Shown: positions 53,631-63,251, counted from the stretch's first letter. The stretch: DNA of 64,000 nucleotides from Enterovirga rhinocerotis (GCF_004363955.1 NZ_SNZR01000015.1:186001-250000), one strand, 5' to 3'. Translations and numbers: made by a program. The notes: generated by a model not told the origin, from the sequence alone.

Positions 53631-54815
53631 CTACCCGCCGGCCCGGTTCCAGCCGCGATGGCTGTCGCCGAAGCCCTCCCAGCCGTCCGCCGTCACGGCG
53701 ACGGTGTCCTCCAGCTTGATGAAGCCGCGCTTCGGATGCTTCATCGTCGTCTCGATGGAGATGACCATGCCCGCCTCGAGCGGCCTGTCCGCGTCGTAGC
53801 CCTCGTAGGGCACGGCCCCCGTGCTGGTCAGCCGCGGTCCCTCGTGGCTGACGAGGCCCATCCCATGCGCCAGGAACTCGGTGTAGCGCTGGTGTGCCGA
53901 TGCCTCGACGATCGGTTCGGCGACCGCGAAGATCTCCCCGCCGCGGACGCCAGGACGGATCGGCTTGCGCGCCGCCATCTGCACCTCCTCGATGAAGCCG
54001 AGAAGGTCGGTGAGCTCGCTATCGGGTTCGCCGACCATGCCCATGCGGCAGAGGTCGCCGATATAGCCGTGATAATTGCCTCCCGAATCGACCGACATGA
54101 TGTCGCCCTCGGCGATCGTCCGGTCGGACGGGGCACGGTTCATGTCCGTGCCGTTGGTGATGAGGCAATACTCGAAGTTGAGGCCTCGGCTGACCTCCTC
54201 GCTGCGCAGCCTGGCCACGAGGTCGTTCTTGGTCATGCCCGGCCGGCACGCGGCGAAAACGGCGCCCATCGACGCGATGACGGCGTCGGACGCCTGGCGC
54301 AGCAGGTCGAGCTCCTGCGGCGACTTGATCATGCGCAGACGCTCCAGAACGAACGTGGCGTCGACGATGCGGCGGTTGCCGAACGCATCCTGCAGCACCT
54401 GCCCGGCATCGTAAGGGAGGAACCCGGCCTCGATGCCGATCGCCGCCGTCGAAGGGGCGATGCGCGCGGCGTGTTCGCTCGCCAGCGTGATGGCGTCGCG
54501 ACTGCCCCAGCTCGCGGTCTGGGCGGTGGTCGGCCAGAAGCGACCGAGCGCCTTCTCGAAACCTTCCATCACGGAGCCGATATAGGCGGCGTCTTCCGGC
54601 CGGCCTTTCGGATAGACGAGGACGGGCAGGTACCGGCTGGTGCCGATCGCGTCCATGTAGTCGAAGAAGAACGACCGGTGGCCTCCGAGCAGATACTGCA
54701 CGTTGTGCTTCGAGGTCGCGAGCAGGACGTCGATCCCGGCTTCGTCCATGAGCCTGTCGAGGCGCGCGGAATCGAACGGGAGCGGGAGGGTCGCCTGATT
54801 GTCGGTGCCGTGCAT
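53631..54815 (-). CDS. M24-family metallopeptidase (Xaa-Pro aminopeptidase-like)
   Basis: A 394-residue creatinase-fold enzyme. The N-terminal domain has ATSKHNVQYLLGGHRS. All five metal ligands of the pita-bread domain can be seen: Asp in MSVDSGGNYHGYIGD (both Asp), His in LAHGMGLVSHEGPRL, Glu in VISIETTM and Glu in FIKLEDTVAVT. Start at 54815 has AGGAGG nearby. Members are aminopeptidases or act on small amides; with the neighbouring ring hydroxylase a catabolic role is likely (inference). The LIV-type importer genes lie downstream. Confidence 0.9.
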   Translation of the reverse strand: MHGTDNQATLPLPFDSARLDRLMDEAGIDVLLATSKHNVQYLLGGHRSFFFDYMDAIGTSRYLPVLVYPKGRPEDAAYIGSVMEGFEKALGRFWPTTAQTASWGSRDAITLASEHAARIAPSTAAIGIEAGFLPYDAGQVLQDAFGNRRIVDATFVLERLRMIKSPQELDLLRQASDAVIASMGAVFAACRPGMTKNDLVARLRSEEVSRGLNFEYCLITNGTDMNRAPSDRTIAEGDIMSVDSGGNYHGYIGDLCRMGMVGEPDSELTDLLGFIEEVQMAARKPIRPGVRGGEIFAVAEPIVEASAHQRYTEFLAHGMGLVSHEGPRLTSTGAVPYEGYDADRPLEAGMVISIETTMKHPKRGFIKLEDTVAVTADGWEGFGDSHRGWNRAGG

Positions 54816-54841
54816 CCTATCCTCCTGTTGCCGCTCCCCGC

Positions 54842-56092
54842 TCATGGGGCGTTGCCGATCGCCGCCTGTCGCTTCTGCACGGGACGTCCGCTGACGCGGA
54901 TGATGTCCTCGACCCGCAGATCGAGGCTGGGATCGGTCCAGGGCCCGTCGAGGCCGCGCTCGATGAAGGCGCCAAGATGCCGGCCGGCCGCGACCGATGC
55001 GCGGCCCTCCGGCAGGCGCTCGGCGTCGTAGGCGGCAAGGGCGCCGGCGATCGAGGCGTCGCGCGCGAGACATTGGGCGAGCGCCCGGGCGTCCTGCCCG
55101 GCCTTCAGCACGCCCACGCCGACATGGGGGCGCGCGACGAAGGCCGCGTCTCCGATCAGGGCGACGTTGTCAAAGCCGATCCGCTCCGACTCGACGTCGT
55201 AGATCGGCTGGACGAGATAGTGGCTGGCGGCGAAGAAGGGCTCGAGGAACTTCGTCGGCAGGAGGTCCCTGGCGTCCGCCTGGAGCCGCTCGATATGCTC
55301 CGTCCGGACGAGGCTCGGAGGGATCGAGTATTCGTGAACGACGCCCCGGGCATCGGTCAGAAGATCGGTCAGGCCGGCTCCGGGTGCGACCGGGTAATAC
55401 CAGAGAAAGTTGTAGCGCCGCCGTCCCAGCTCGGCCGAGCCGTCGTCGCCCGGCACCGGATAGCCGATGAACTCGCTCCCCTTGGGGAAGCAGAAGCAGA
55501 ACTGATTGACGGTCTCGGCGCGGAAGGCGTCGGAGAGCGCGCCCTCCTCGACCGCGCCGCGCCAGGCGACATAGCCCGCATAGCGGGGCTGGACGTGCGG
55601 AGCCATCGCGGCCCGCACCGACGAGCGGAATCCGTCTGCACCGACGATCAGGTCGGCCTCGACCGCCTCGCCGTTCGAGAAGCGCGCGAGCGCTCTGCCG
55701 CCGCTCGGCTCGATGCCCGAGAGCTCCCAGCCGCTGTGATAGCGGTCGGCGGGAAAGCGCGCCGAGAGGCTGCGGAAGACGCCGGTCCATCCGGCAAGCT
55801 GCTGCGGATAGTCGAAGCGCGCGATGGTCTCGCCGTGCCGGTCGATGGCGCTGCGGCCCGTGACGTCGATCCCGAGCGGCGAGGGAACCGTGGCACCGGC
55901 CGCGACGATCAGGTCTTCCAGTTCGCCGTGCGAGGCGATCCCGAGACCGCGTGAGGCCAGGCTTTCGCGCGCCCGCTCGTAGATCCTCACGTCCCATCCC
56001 TGGCGCGCGAGAAAATTGCCGGCGAACAGGCCGGCCACGGAGCCGCCGATCACGACGGCCTTGTGCGAATGGCGATGGGTCCGGACGGCCAA
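54842..56092 (-). CDS. FAD-dependent aromatic-ring hydroxylase, dihydroxypyridine-monooxygenase-like
   Basis: A flavoprotein monooxygenase of 416 residues. The FAD-binding GGSVAGLFAGNFLARQGW, the ribityl-binding GDAAFVARPHVGVGVLKAGQD, and AGYVAWRGAVEEG with NFLWYY resemble 2,6-dihydroxypyridine 3-hydroxylases in the PHBH/UbiH superfamily. The start shown is TTG at 56092, after AAAGGGG; a GTG at 56164 would add 24 residues. It stops 26 bases before the M24 peptidase start on the same strand, so the two are probably one operon. The substrate is inferred only. Confidence 0.82.
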   Translation of the reverse strand: MAVRTHRHSHKAVVIGGSVAGLFAGNFLARQGWDVRIYERARESLASRGLGIASHGELEDLIVAAGATVPSPLGIDVTGRSAIDRHGETIARFDYPQQLAGWTGVFRSLSARFPADRYHSGWELSGIEPSGGRALARFSNGEAVEADLIVGADGFRSSVRAAMAPHVQPRYAGYVAWRGAVEEGALSDAFRAETVNQFCFCFPKGSEFIGYPVPGDDGSAELGRRRYNFLWYYPVAPGAGLTDLLTDARGVVHEYSIPPSLVRTEHIERLQADARDLLPTKFLEPFFAASHYLVQPIYDVESERIGFDNVALIGDAAFVARPHVGVGVLKAGQDARALAQCLARDASIAGALAAYDAERLPEGRASVAAGRHLGAFIERGLDGPWTDPSLDLRVEDIIRVSGRPVQKRQAAIGNAP

Positions 56093-56232
56093 GGCTGCCC
56101 CTTTCCCTGAACGTTTCCTCGGCCGGGCCGCCCATTTTGGGCAGGCGGTCCCGATCCGAAGCACAGCCTAGCCGCGGGCCGAGTATGAGATCAAATGATA
56201 AGGAATGATGCCCTCTATCGTTTTTGGCTATA

Positions 56233-57192
56233 TCACTCCGGAGCGTTCTCGCCGGGGCTGTAGGTGCGGTCCAACTTGCCGAGCCGGTCCGGGATCTGGG
56301 ACAGGCCCTCCTGCAGCAACTCGACGAACCTCTGGGCGGGCAGGGTCAGCGGCGTGTCGGACGGGTGCATCTCGTAGATCTCGGAGCCCAGCACGGGATG
56401 CGCGAGCGGGTTGAGGATGAGGTTGCGGGAGCGCACCTCGTTCATGATGGCGATCGTCGGCAGCAGGATCGACCAATCCGAGGCGCGTACGAAATTCAGG
56501 CTGGCGGAGATGCCGTCGATCTCGAGGATGCGGGCCGGCTTGATGGCGCCCGTCGCCATGTGTTCGTCGAGCAGGCGCCGCTGCGCGTGGATGGGGAAGG
56601 GCAGCACCAGCTTCAGGTCCGGGACGGCATCGAGCCGGACGGGCTTCCAGCGCGGCAGCTTCTTGGCTGCGCCGGAGATCAGGATCAAACGGTCGCTGAC
56701 GAGGTGCCTGTAGGTGAGCTGGGTGTAGGGAACGGGCCGATTGCAGATGGCAAGATCAAGCTGGCCGCTCGCGACGCCATCCGCGAGCGTTCCGCTGAAC
56801 CCTTCGAGGAGACGCAGCTCGACGCCGGGATAGAGCGTGAGATAGCGATCGAGGACGCCGACGAGAGGGCCATGGCAGATGGAGGGCATGACCCCGATCC
56901 GCACGAGACCCGTGACGCGCCCGCTGAGGTCGCGCATCTCCTGCGTCGCCGCGTCGAAGCTGCGAAGGAGTTCGGTGCAGAACCGGTAATACCGCTCTCC
57001 CGCGAGCGTCGGACGGACACCCTGCGCCGAGCGCTCCAGGAGCTTGACCGTCAATTCGCGCTCGAGCTGCGTGATCTGCACGGACAGCGCAGGCTGGACC
57101 ACGTTCTCGCGCCGCGCTGCACGCGTGAAACTCCCTTCCTCGAACACGGCGACGAAGTAGCGGATTTTCTTGAGGTCGATCGCCACGGCCAA
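56233..57192 (-). CDS. LysR-family regulator
   Basis: A 319-residue regulator with N-terminal HTH (VFEEGSFTRAARRENVVQPALSVQITQLE) and effector domain from about residue 97 (GLVRIGVMPSICHGPLVGVL). It is on the same strand just upstream of the monooxygenase, separated by 140 bases, and is the likely regulator of that operon. Ligand unknown. Confidence 0.92.
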   Translation of the reverse strand: MAVAIDLKKIRYFVAVFEEGSFTRAARRENVVQPALSVQITQLERELTVKLLERSAQGVRPTLAGERYYRFCTELLRSFDAATQEMRDLSGRVTGLVRIGVMPSICHGPLVGVLDRYLTLYPGVELRLLEGFSGTLADGVASGQLDLAICNRPVPYTQLTYRHLVSDRLILISGAAKKLPRWKPVRLDAVPDLKLVLPFPIHAQRRLLDEHMATGAIKPARILEIDGISASLNFVRASDWSILLPTIAIMNEVRSRNLILNPLAHPVLGSEIYEMHPSDTPLTLPAQRFVELLQEGLSQIPDRLGKLDRTYSPGENAPE

Positions 57193-57440
57193 CCATCCCG
57201 TTCAGCTATCGTTGCCTCTGCCATGCGAGGGCCCGCTCGTCAGCTGTCACGTCCGCCGGCCCTGGCACTGGCTTCGTTGCCGGGGGGGCATCCAGGATGT
57301 CTTGCGCGAGGAGCGGGACATCCTGCCGAAAGCCTGGCCAGGACCCGCACCGGGCCATCGTCCCGCTCAGGAGCAAAGACCCGTTTCGTCCAGGTCTCGA
57401 CGTCGGCCCGGCACAGGGCCTGCTCCCGATGTCTGCGAAT

Positions 57441-58421
57441 TCAGTCCGCCTTCGCGCCCGACGCCGCCACGAGAGCCGCCTGCCGCGGGATTTCCTCGGA
57501 CAGATAGTCGGTCAGGAGGCTGGGCGCGCCGGTCGTCACCGTGAGGCCCAGATCCCTCATGCGCTCCTTCATGGAAGGCATCTCGACGATCTCCGCCAAT
57601 GTGGAGTTCAGACGGCCGATGATGTCGGCGGGTGTCCCAGCCGGCGCCAGAAGCGCAAAGCAGGTGTCGCTGACGAGGTCCGGGTATCCCAGTTCCGCCG
57701 TGGTCGGCACTTCCGGAAGAACGGTCGAGCGCGCTTTCGAGAAAACCGCGAGTGCACGGATCGTGCCCGCCCGGACGTGAGGCACCGTCATCGGAAGAAC
57801 CGGAAAGATGGCGTCCAGACGACCTCCGAGCATCTCCGTGAGCGCTTGGCCCGGCTGCGTGAACGGCACGTGGACGAGCCCGTTCGACGCCTTGCGATTG
57901 ACCATTTCGCCCGCGAGATGCCAGGAGCTTCCGATCCCGGCCGACCCGTAGAAGGTCGAGCCCGCGCGGCTCCGGGCATGGTCGATGAAACCCGACAGCG
58001 AGCCGATGGGACTGGCCTGGCTGACGGCGAGGACGTTCGGGGTGCACCCGATCATTCCGATCGGAGCGAAGTCGCGCTTCGGATCGAACCCTACATCCCG
58101 GTACAGGGCGAGATTCGTCGCCATCGGGCCGGTCCAGGAAAGCGCGATCGAGTAGCCGTCGGGACGCGCGCGCGCCGCCTGCGCCATCCCGATATTGCCG
58201 GCGGCGCCGGGCCGGTTCTGGACGACGACGCTCTGCTTGAGACGAGTGCCGAATTGCTCCGCCAGCAGCCGCGCCAGCGCGTCGGAAGACCCGCCCGGGC
58301 CGGCGGGGAGGAGCATCATGATCGGCTGGCGTCCGGGCCAGGCATCGTTTGCATGCGCAGTCGATACGCCTGCGAAGGCGAGCGTGGCGACGGCGATACG
58401 GAACAGGGCGGCGGCGCTCAT
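57441..58421 (-). CDS. Bug-type tricarboxylate-family solute-binding protein (TctC-like)
   Basis: A 326-residue secreted binding protein with signal MSAAALFRIAVATLAFAGVS and AHA cleavage. The family core is IMMLLPAGPGGSSDALARLL, VVVQNRPGAAGNIGMAQAARARPDGYS, then the C-terminal DIIGRLNSTLAEIV. Bug proteins bind carboxylates for tripartite transporters. No TctA or TctB gene is near, so it must use one encoded elsewhere or act as a sensor. Start overlaps the AtuA-family stop (58418-58421). Confidence 0.92.
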   Translation of the reverse strand: MSAAALFRIAVATLAFAGVSTAHANDAWPGRQPIMMLLPAGPGGSSDALARLLAEQFGTRLKQSVVVQNRPGAAGNIGMAQAARARPDGYSIALSWTGPMATNLALYRDVGFDPKRDFAPIGMIGCTPNVLAVSQASPIGSLSGFIDHARSRAGSTFYGSAGIGSSWHLAGEMVNRKASNGLVHVPFTQPGQALTEMLGGRLDAIFPVLPMTVPHVRAGTIRALAVFSKARSTVLPEVPTTAELGYPDLVSDTCFALLAPAGTPADIIGRLNSTLAEIVEMPSMKERMRDLGLTVTTGAPSLLTDYLSEEIPRQAALVAASGAKAD

Positions 58422-60178
58422 GCGTGCTCCTTGGCTGAAGAACGCATCATCGTGACGCGTGTCGGAACGATGGATCGATCGACCAGACAGGAATTGAGCC
58501 CGACGACCGGTCGCACGCGCGAGCCCGGAGAGCTCGTGGCCCATTTCCCCGTCCCGGAGAGGCCGTTCACAGCCAGCGGATCGATCTCGCGCCGAAGCTT
58601 GTCGGCCTCGGCGCGACTGGAGGTGCGCAGCGCGACACGCAGGATCACCTCGTAGGGCTCCGTATCCGAGGGCGGGGTCGCCTCCCGGTGAACGGCGTTG
58701 AGCCCGAGGTAGTCGAAGCGCAGATCGTCGGCCTTGAGATCGATCTTGCGGAAGCGCTCTTCCAGCAGCGCCTGTGTCGCCTGGGCGCGCCGGAGAGCGC
58801 CCGGGCCGGCGAAGATGACCATCTCCTCCGTCATGAAGCCCTCCCGCAGCCCAACCAGCACCTTGAGGGTCGGTGGTCGGACCCGTGATCCCGAGAGGTC
58901 GATCGCGACCTCCACCTCGTCGGGTGCGACCTGCTCGAAGCGCACGCCCGTCAGGTCGGCGACGCAGTCGGGGCAGTAATAGGCCGCGGGATCGCCGACC
59001 TCGTAGAGCAGTTGCTCCTTGCAGGTGGCGGGCGTGAGCGATCCGCCGCTGCCGGGCAGCTTCGACAGGATCGCCCAGTCCTCTGCGACTTCGGCGATGG
59101 GGTTGCCGAGATCGGCCAGGCCGGGCACCTCCTTGAAGCCCGGATCGGCAAAGTAGCCGCCGCAAATCTGCGCGCCGCACTCCATGAGGTGCCCGATGAT
59201 CATGCCTCGCGCCATGCGCTCGTGGTCGTCGGGCGACCAGCCGAACTCGTGCATCAACGGTCCGAGATAAAGGCAGCCATCGGCGACGCGCGTCGTCAGC
59301 ACGACGTCGGCGCCGTTCGCCAGGGCCTCCACGATGCCGGCGGCCCCCATATAGGCCTCGGCCGAGACGACGGCGTCGCGGCTCTCGCCGACGGATCGGC
59401 CCGTCTCGGTGAAGGTGGCCCCGATCTCGGTGATCCGGTCCGTCAGGATGCCGCCCTCGACGGCCGCGATCCGCAGATCGTCCAGGCCAAGCTCCTCGGC
59501 CAGTTCGACGAGGCGACGTGCCGCTCCGACCGGGTCGAGCCAGCCCTGGTTGCTGATGATCCGGACGCCTTGGGTCTTCGCCTGCCGCAGGATCGGTGCC
59601 ATCCGGGCGACGAGATAGGGGTCGTAGAGCGGCGCCGACGCGTCCTCGATGCGCGCGGCCTGGGCGGCGCTCATCGTGACCTCGGACATGGTCTCGAAGC
59701 ACAGATAGTCGAGGCCGGCCCGCTCCAGGAGATCGCTCGCCGGCTCGAAGCGATCGCGCGACCACGCCGTCGCCGAGCCGAGCCGGATCGACTTGCCGGA
59801 TCGGCGTCGTGGTGGGGCGAGGGGCGCCGCGGCCGTCTTCGCGCGCCGGCGGCTTGCCGGGACCCGGATCGGCAAGGTCAGCATCAGGGACGAGAGCGCC
59901 TTGCCGGATTCCTCGAAGGCGAGGGTGCGCGAGCGCCCGCCTTCGAGGACCTCTTCCAGCACGAAGTTGAGGGCGCCGAGACCGGGCGCTTCGTGCCGCG
60001 TGATGGCCCCTTTGGTGATCGGTCCGAAGACGGCGCGGACGGCCTCGACCGTCACCTGTCGGCGCAGGAGGTCATAGTCCCCCTCGTCATAGGCGATGAC
60101 GGAGATCATCGAGCTATTGCCCTTCTCGCCGGAGCGGGAATGGGCGATCTCACGCAGCAGAACGATGTCGTCCGTCAT
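58418..60178 (-). CDS. AtuA-family (DUF1446) protein with domains in reversed order
   Basis: A 586-residue protein. Residues ~1-100 (MTDDIVLLREIAHSRSGEKGN to GALNFVLEEVLEGGRS) look like the small AtuA-associated ferredoxin-fold domain. A basic linker (about 104-125) leads to the large DUF1446/AtuA domain: RLGSATAWSRDRFEPASDLLE, LDYLCFETMSEVTM, GGILTDRITE, MECGAQICGGYF. In usual AtuA fusions the small domain is C-terminal. AtuA acts in acyclic terpene catabolism, but many homologues sit in other acid pathways. ATG at 60178 follows AAGG; a TTG at 60190 is possible. Confidence 0.82.
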   Translation of the reverse strand: MTDDIVLLREIAHSRSGEKGNSSMISVIAYDEGDYDLLRRQVTVEAVRAVFGPITKGAITRHEAPGLGALNFVLEEVLEGGRSRTLAFEESGKALSSLMLTLPIRVPASRRRAKTAAAPLAPPRRRSGKSIRLGSATAWSRDRFEPASDLLERAGLDYLCFETMSEVTMSAAQAARIEDASAPLYDPYLVARMAPILRQAKTQGVRIISNQGWLDPVGAARRLVELAEELGLDDLRIAAVEGGILTDRITEIGATFTETGRSVGESRDAVVSAEAYMGAAGIVEALANGADVVLTTRVADGCLYLGPLMHEFGWSPDDHERMARGMIIGHLMECGAQICGGYFADPGFKEVPGLADLGNPIAEVAEDWAILSKLPGSGGSLTPATCKEQLLYEVGDPAAYYCPDCVADLTGVRFEQVAPDEVEVAIDLSGSRVRPPTLKVLVGLREGFMTEEMVIFAGPGALRRAQATQALLEERFRKIDLKADDLRFDYLGLNAVHREATPPSDTEPYEVILRVALRTSSRAEADKLRREIDPLAVNGLSGTGKWATSSPGSRVRPVVGLNSCLVDRSIVPTRVTMMRSSAKEHA

Positions 60179-60182
60179 GTCC

Positions 60183-61166
60183 TTACTCAATCGTCGCCCC
60201 TGTGAGTTTCACGACATCCGCCCATTTAGCGATGTCCGCTTCGAGAAACCGTCGAAACGCGGCCGGGTCGCTGCCGACGAGGGTGAAACCCTGTTTCGAC
60301 AATGGCCCCGTCAGGTCCGGATCGGTCGCGGCGGTGGCAATGATCGTCTGGAGGCGGTCGACGATGCGTGGCGGAAGCCGTGCCGGGCCGAACAGCCCCA
60401 TCCATGCCGTTGCGTCGAAGTCCTGGATCCCCTGCTCGCGGGGTGTCGGAGTCGTAGGTAGGAGGGGCGTGCGGTCGGGCGCGAGCACCGCGATCGCCTT
60501 CATCTGTCCGCTCTCGATGAGCGAGGACAGCGACGGCACCTGGTAGATCACGATCGGCACGCGACCGGCGATCGTGTCCGTGATGGCCTGGCCGATCTCC
60601 CGGTAGGGAACGTGGTTCAGCAGGGCTCCCGTTCGGAGCTTGAGCAGTTCGCCGGCCAACTGTCCGGACGAACCGACGCCGCCCGTCGCGAAATTGAGAC
60701 CGCCACGCTCCTTGGCGAGGGCGACCAGTTCCCCGATCGTGTTGGCCGGCAAGTCCCGGTTGACCGCCAGAACGTTCGGAAAATAGGCGACCAGTGAGAT
60801 CGGCGCGAAATCCTCGAGCACGCGGTAGGGGATCTTCGCCATCATCGAGGCGTTGATGGAATGCGACGATATCGTCCCCATCACGAGCGTGTGTCCGTCA
60901 GGTGCGGAGCGGGCGACGCCGAGGCTGCCGATCGTGCCGCCAGCGCCGGCGCGGTTCTCGACGACGACCCTGCCTCCCAATTCCGACGACAGCCGTTTCG
61001 CCATCACGCGCGCGAGGATGTCGGTGCTGGAGCCGGCGCCGTAGGGGACGACGAGGGTGATCGTCCGGCTGGGATAATCCTCCTGGGCGCGCGCCGTCCC
61101 GGCGGCTCCGGCGACGGCCACGAGGGCGAGGCGGGCCACGTCCCGCCGCGTCGGTGATCGCGTCAT
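60183..61166 (-). CDS. Bug-type tricarboxylate-family solute-binding protein (TctC-like), second
   Basis: A 327-residue secreted protein. TRRDVARLALVAVAGAAGTA with a double Arg suggests a Tat-type signal and ARA-Q cleavage. Core: ITLVVPYGAGSSTDILARVM, VVVENRAGAGGTIGSLGVARSAPDGH. It is the first gene after a divergent LysR regulator and is followed by the AtuA-family gene, so it likely supplies that pathway. No TctA/B partner nearby. Confidence 0.92.
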   Translation of the reverse strand: MTRSPTRRDVARLALVAVAGAAGTARAQEDYPSRTITLVVPYGAGSSTDILARVMAKRLSSELGGRVVVENRAGAGGTIGSLGVARSAPDGHTLVMGTISSHSINASMMAKIPYRVLEDFAPISLVAYFPNVLAVNRDLPANTIGELVALAKERGGLNFATGGVGSSGQLAGELLKLRTGALLNHVPYREIGQAITDTIAGRVPIVIYQVPSLSSLIESGQMKAIAVLAPDRTPLLPTTPTPREQGIQDFDATAWMGLFGPARLPPRIVDRLQTIIATAATDPDLTGPLSKQGFTLVGSDPAAFRRFLEADIAKWADVVKLTGATIE

Positions 61167-61254
61167 CCTGAATTCGCCTCCCGGACCAGCGCAACGTGAC
61201 GTGCACCTTGGTCGCGACGGTATGCCTGTCCCGCGACACCGTCCAATAGTACAT

Positions 61255-61276
61255 TTTCCGAAATTGATATTGGAAA
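61255..61276. promoter_or_regulatory. candidate LysR operator in divergent gap
   Basis: TTTCC (61255-61259) and GGAAA (61272-61276) form an inverted repeat around AT-rich sequence containing ATTGATAT, close to the LysR start at 61284, in the 117-base gap shared with the Bug/AtuA operon. T-N11-A style symmetry is plausible. Confidence 0.45.
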
Positions 61277-61283
61277 TCGATCA

Positions 61284-62249
61284 ATGGGCGAAATCGACAC
61301 GTCGGAGCAGCTCGGAGGCGTCAGCCTTCAGCAGATCGTGACCTTCCTGACGATCGCCGAGACGCGCAGCTTTCGCGCTGCGGCCGAGCGGCTGCACATC
61401 TCGCAATCCGCGCTGAGCGTACGCGTGAGGCAGCTCGAAGCCGCGCTGGGCGTGGTCCTGCTGCACCGCACGACGCGGTCCGTGCACCTGACATTGCAGG
61501 GACGCAGCGCCCAGACGTCGCTGCAGCGCGTGTGCAGCGATCTTCAACGGGTCGTCCGGGACCTGCGTGACGAGGCCGCCCTGCAACGGGGCTCGGCGAC
61601 CGTCGCCGTCCTGCCCTCTTTGGCCATAACGCTCCTGCCGGGGATCATGCAGGCCTTCGCGGAGGCGCATCCGGGCGTGGAGATCCGCCTGCGCGACGCG
61701 GATTCGAAGAGCGCGCTCGCGATGGTGCGACGGGGCGACGTCGACATGAGCATCCAGTCGCGCCCCGATCAACTCGATGGATTGCTGTTCGAGCGGATGT
61801 TCGACGACGAGTTCGTCGTCGTCCTGCCGAGAGAGGGAGCCTCCTCACGCAAGCGCGTGCGGATCGAGGAGCTGCGTGGCCGCTCCCTTCTGCTCAATCC
61901 CCGCGGTGTCGACTTGCGCGAAAGCTTGGAGAGCCTTTTCGCGCAGGCCGCTCTGACCGTGTCCCCGACACAGGAGTTGGTTTCGAGCAGTGCGCTGGTC
62001 GCGCTCGTCTCTGCCGGGTTCGGCGTCACCATCCTGCCCAAGACGGCTCTCAGCGGCCTGCAATTATCGGGATGCCGCATCGCGGCGCTCGATCCCAAGG
62101 CGTCGCGAGAGGTCGGGATCGTCGTCAAGCCCGAGCGCTCCCGAAGCCCGCCCGTGCTCGCGCTCCGGACATTCATTCCGCTTTGGCTCGATGCGCTCCC
62201 CGCACAGGCTGGCGGAGCCAGCCAGGCTCGGGACCTGAGCGCATCATGA
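61284..62249 (+). CDS. LysR-family regulator, divergent from Bug/AtuA operon
   Basis: A 321-residue regulator. HTH at IAETRSFRAAAERLHISQSALSVRVRQLE; effector domain from about residue 95 (GSATVAVLPSLAITLLPGIM). Divergent orientation with the Bug/AtuA genes argues that it controls them. Gene length and architecture are normal. Confidence 0.93.
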   Translation: MGEIDTSEQLGGVSLQQIVTFLTIAETRSFRAAAERLHISQSALSVRVRQLEAALGVVLLHRTTRSVHLTLQGRSAQTSLQRVCSDLQRVVRDLRDEAALQRGSATVAVLPSLAITLLPGIMQAFAEAHPGVEIRLRDADSKSALAMVRRGDVDMSIQSRPDQLDGLLFERMFDDEFVVVLPREGASSRKRVRIEELRGRSLLLNPRGVDLRESLESLFAQAALTVSPTQELVSSSALVALVSAGFGVTILPKTALSGLQLSGCRIAALDPKASREVGIVVKPERSRSPPVLALRTFIPLWLDALPAQAGGASQARDLSAS

Positions 62250-62294
62250 TCGATGCCCTGCCGACGATCCCCGCCAGCCAGCCGAGCAGATCGC

Positions 62295-63251
62295 CTATGC
62301 CGGGACCGGCGTCAGCAGAGGTTTGCCCGCGAGCGCGGCTCGGACGTTGTCGACGACGAGCCGTTCCATGGCGCCCCGGGTATCCGCGGTGGCGCTGCCG
62401 ACATGGGGTGTCAGGACGACCCGCTCGCTCTGCCGCAGCGCCTCGGGCGCGCCCGGTTCGTTCTCCAGAACATCGAGGCCGACTCCGCCGAGCAGCCCCG
62501 CCTCGAGGGCCCGGATCAGCGCGTCCTGATCGACGACCGAGCCGCGGCCGATGTTGACCAGGATGCCGGTTGGGCCGAGCGCCTCCATGACAGGCGCATC
62601 CACGAGGCGGCTCGTCTCCGGCCCGCCCTGACACGCCACGATCAGGATGTCGGCCCACCGGGCGAGGTCTCGCAGCGTGGGTTCGTAGAGATAGGGCACA
62701 TCGGCCTTGGCCGTCCGGCCATGGTAGCGCACCTCCATGTCGAAGCCGCTGCCGCGACGCGCGATGGCGCGCCCGATCCGGCCGAGCCCGAGAATGCCCA
62801 AACGCTTGCCGGAGACGCGCGTCGAGAGCGGGAACCCGCCGAGCTGGGTCCAATGTCCCTCCCTGACATAGCGGTCGGCCACCACGATCCTGCGCGCCGT
62901 CGCGAGAAGCAGGCCCCAGGCGAAATCGGCGACGCAATCATCGAGCACGTCGGGGGTATTGCTGACCGCGATGCCGCGCGCGGCCGCCGCGGCGACATCG
63001 ATCGTCTCGTACCCGACCCCCCAACTGCAGATGGCTCGCAGCGCCGGCAGTCGCTCGACGAGAGCCGCATCGCAGCCGCGCCGCACGGAGGTCGCCACGA
63101 CCTCGACCTCATGGCCGTGCCGCTCGATCCAATCCGGATCGCATGTCCAGAGCGGGATGGCGCCGCATTCCGCCGCGAGCGGGGCGTCGGCTTGTGGGCC
63201 GATGGGCGCGAGCTGAAGCACGCGCCCGGCGGATGACGATCCGGCACTCAT
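62295..63251 (-). CDS. D-isomer-specific 2-hydroxyacid dehydrogenase
   Basis: A 318-residue NAD(P)-dependent dehydrogenase. The dinucleotide site is LGILGLGRIGRAIARR; catalytic residues are Arg in NIGRGSVVDQDALIRAL, Glu in DVLENEPGAPEAL and His in LTPHVGSATADTRGAM. It reduces a 2-oxo acid or oxidises a D-2-hydroxy acid. Start at 63251 overlaps the RraA-family stop, so the two are co-translated. Confidence 0.93.
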   Translation of the reverse strand: MSAGSSSAGRVLQLAPIGPQADAPLAAECGAIPLWTCDPDWIERHGHEVEVVATSVRRGCDAALVERLPALRAICSWGVGYETIDVAAAAARGIAVSNTPDVLDDCVADFAWGLLLATARRIVVADRYVREGHWTQLGGFPLSTRVSGKRLGILGLGRIGRAIARRGSGFDMEVRYHGRTAKADVPYLYEPTLRDLARWADILIVACQGGPETSRLVDAPVMEALGPTGILVNIGRGSVVDQDALIRALEAGLLGGVGLDVLENEPGAPEALRQSERVVLTPHVGSATADTRGAMERLVVDNVRAALAGKPLLTPVPA

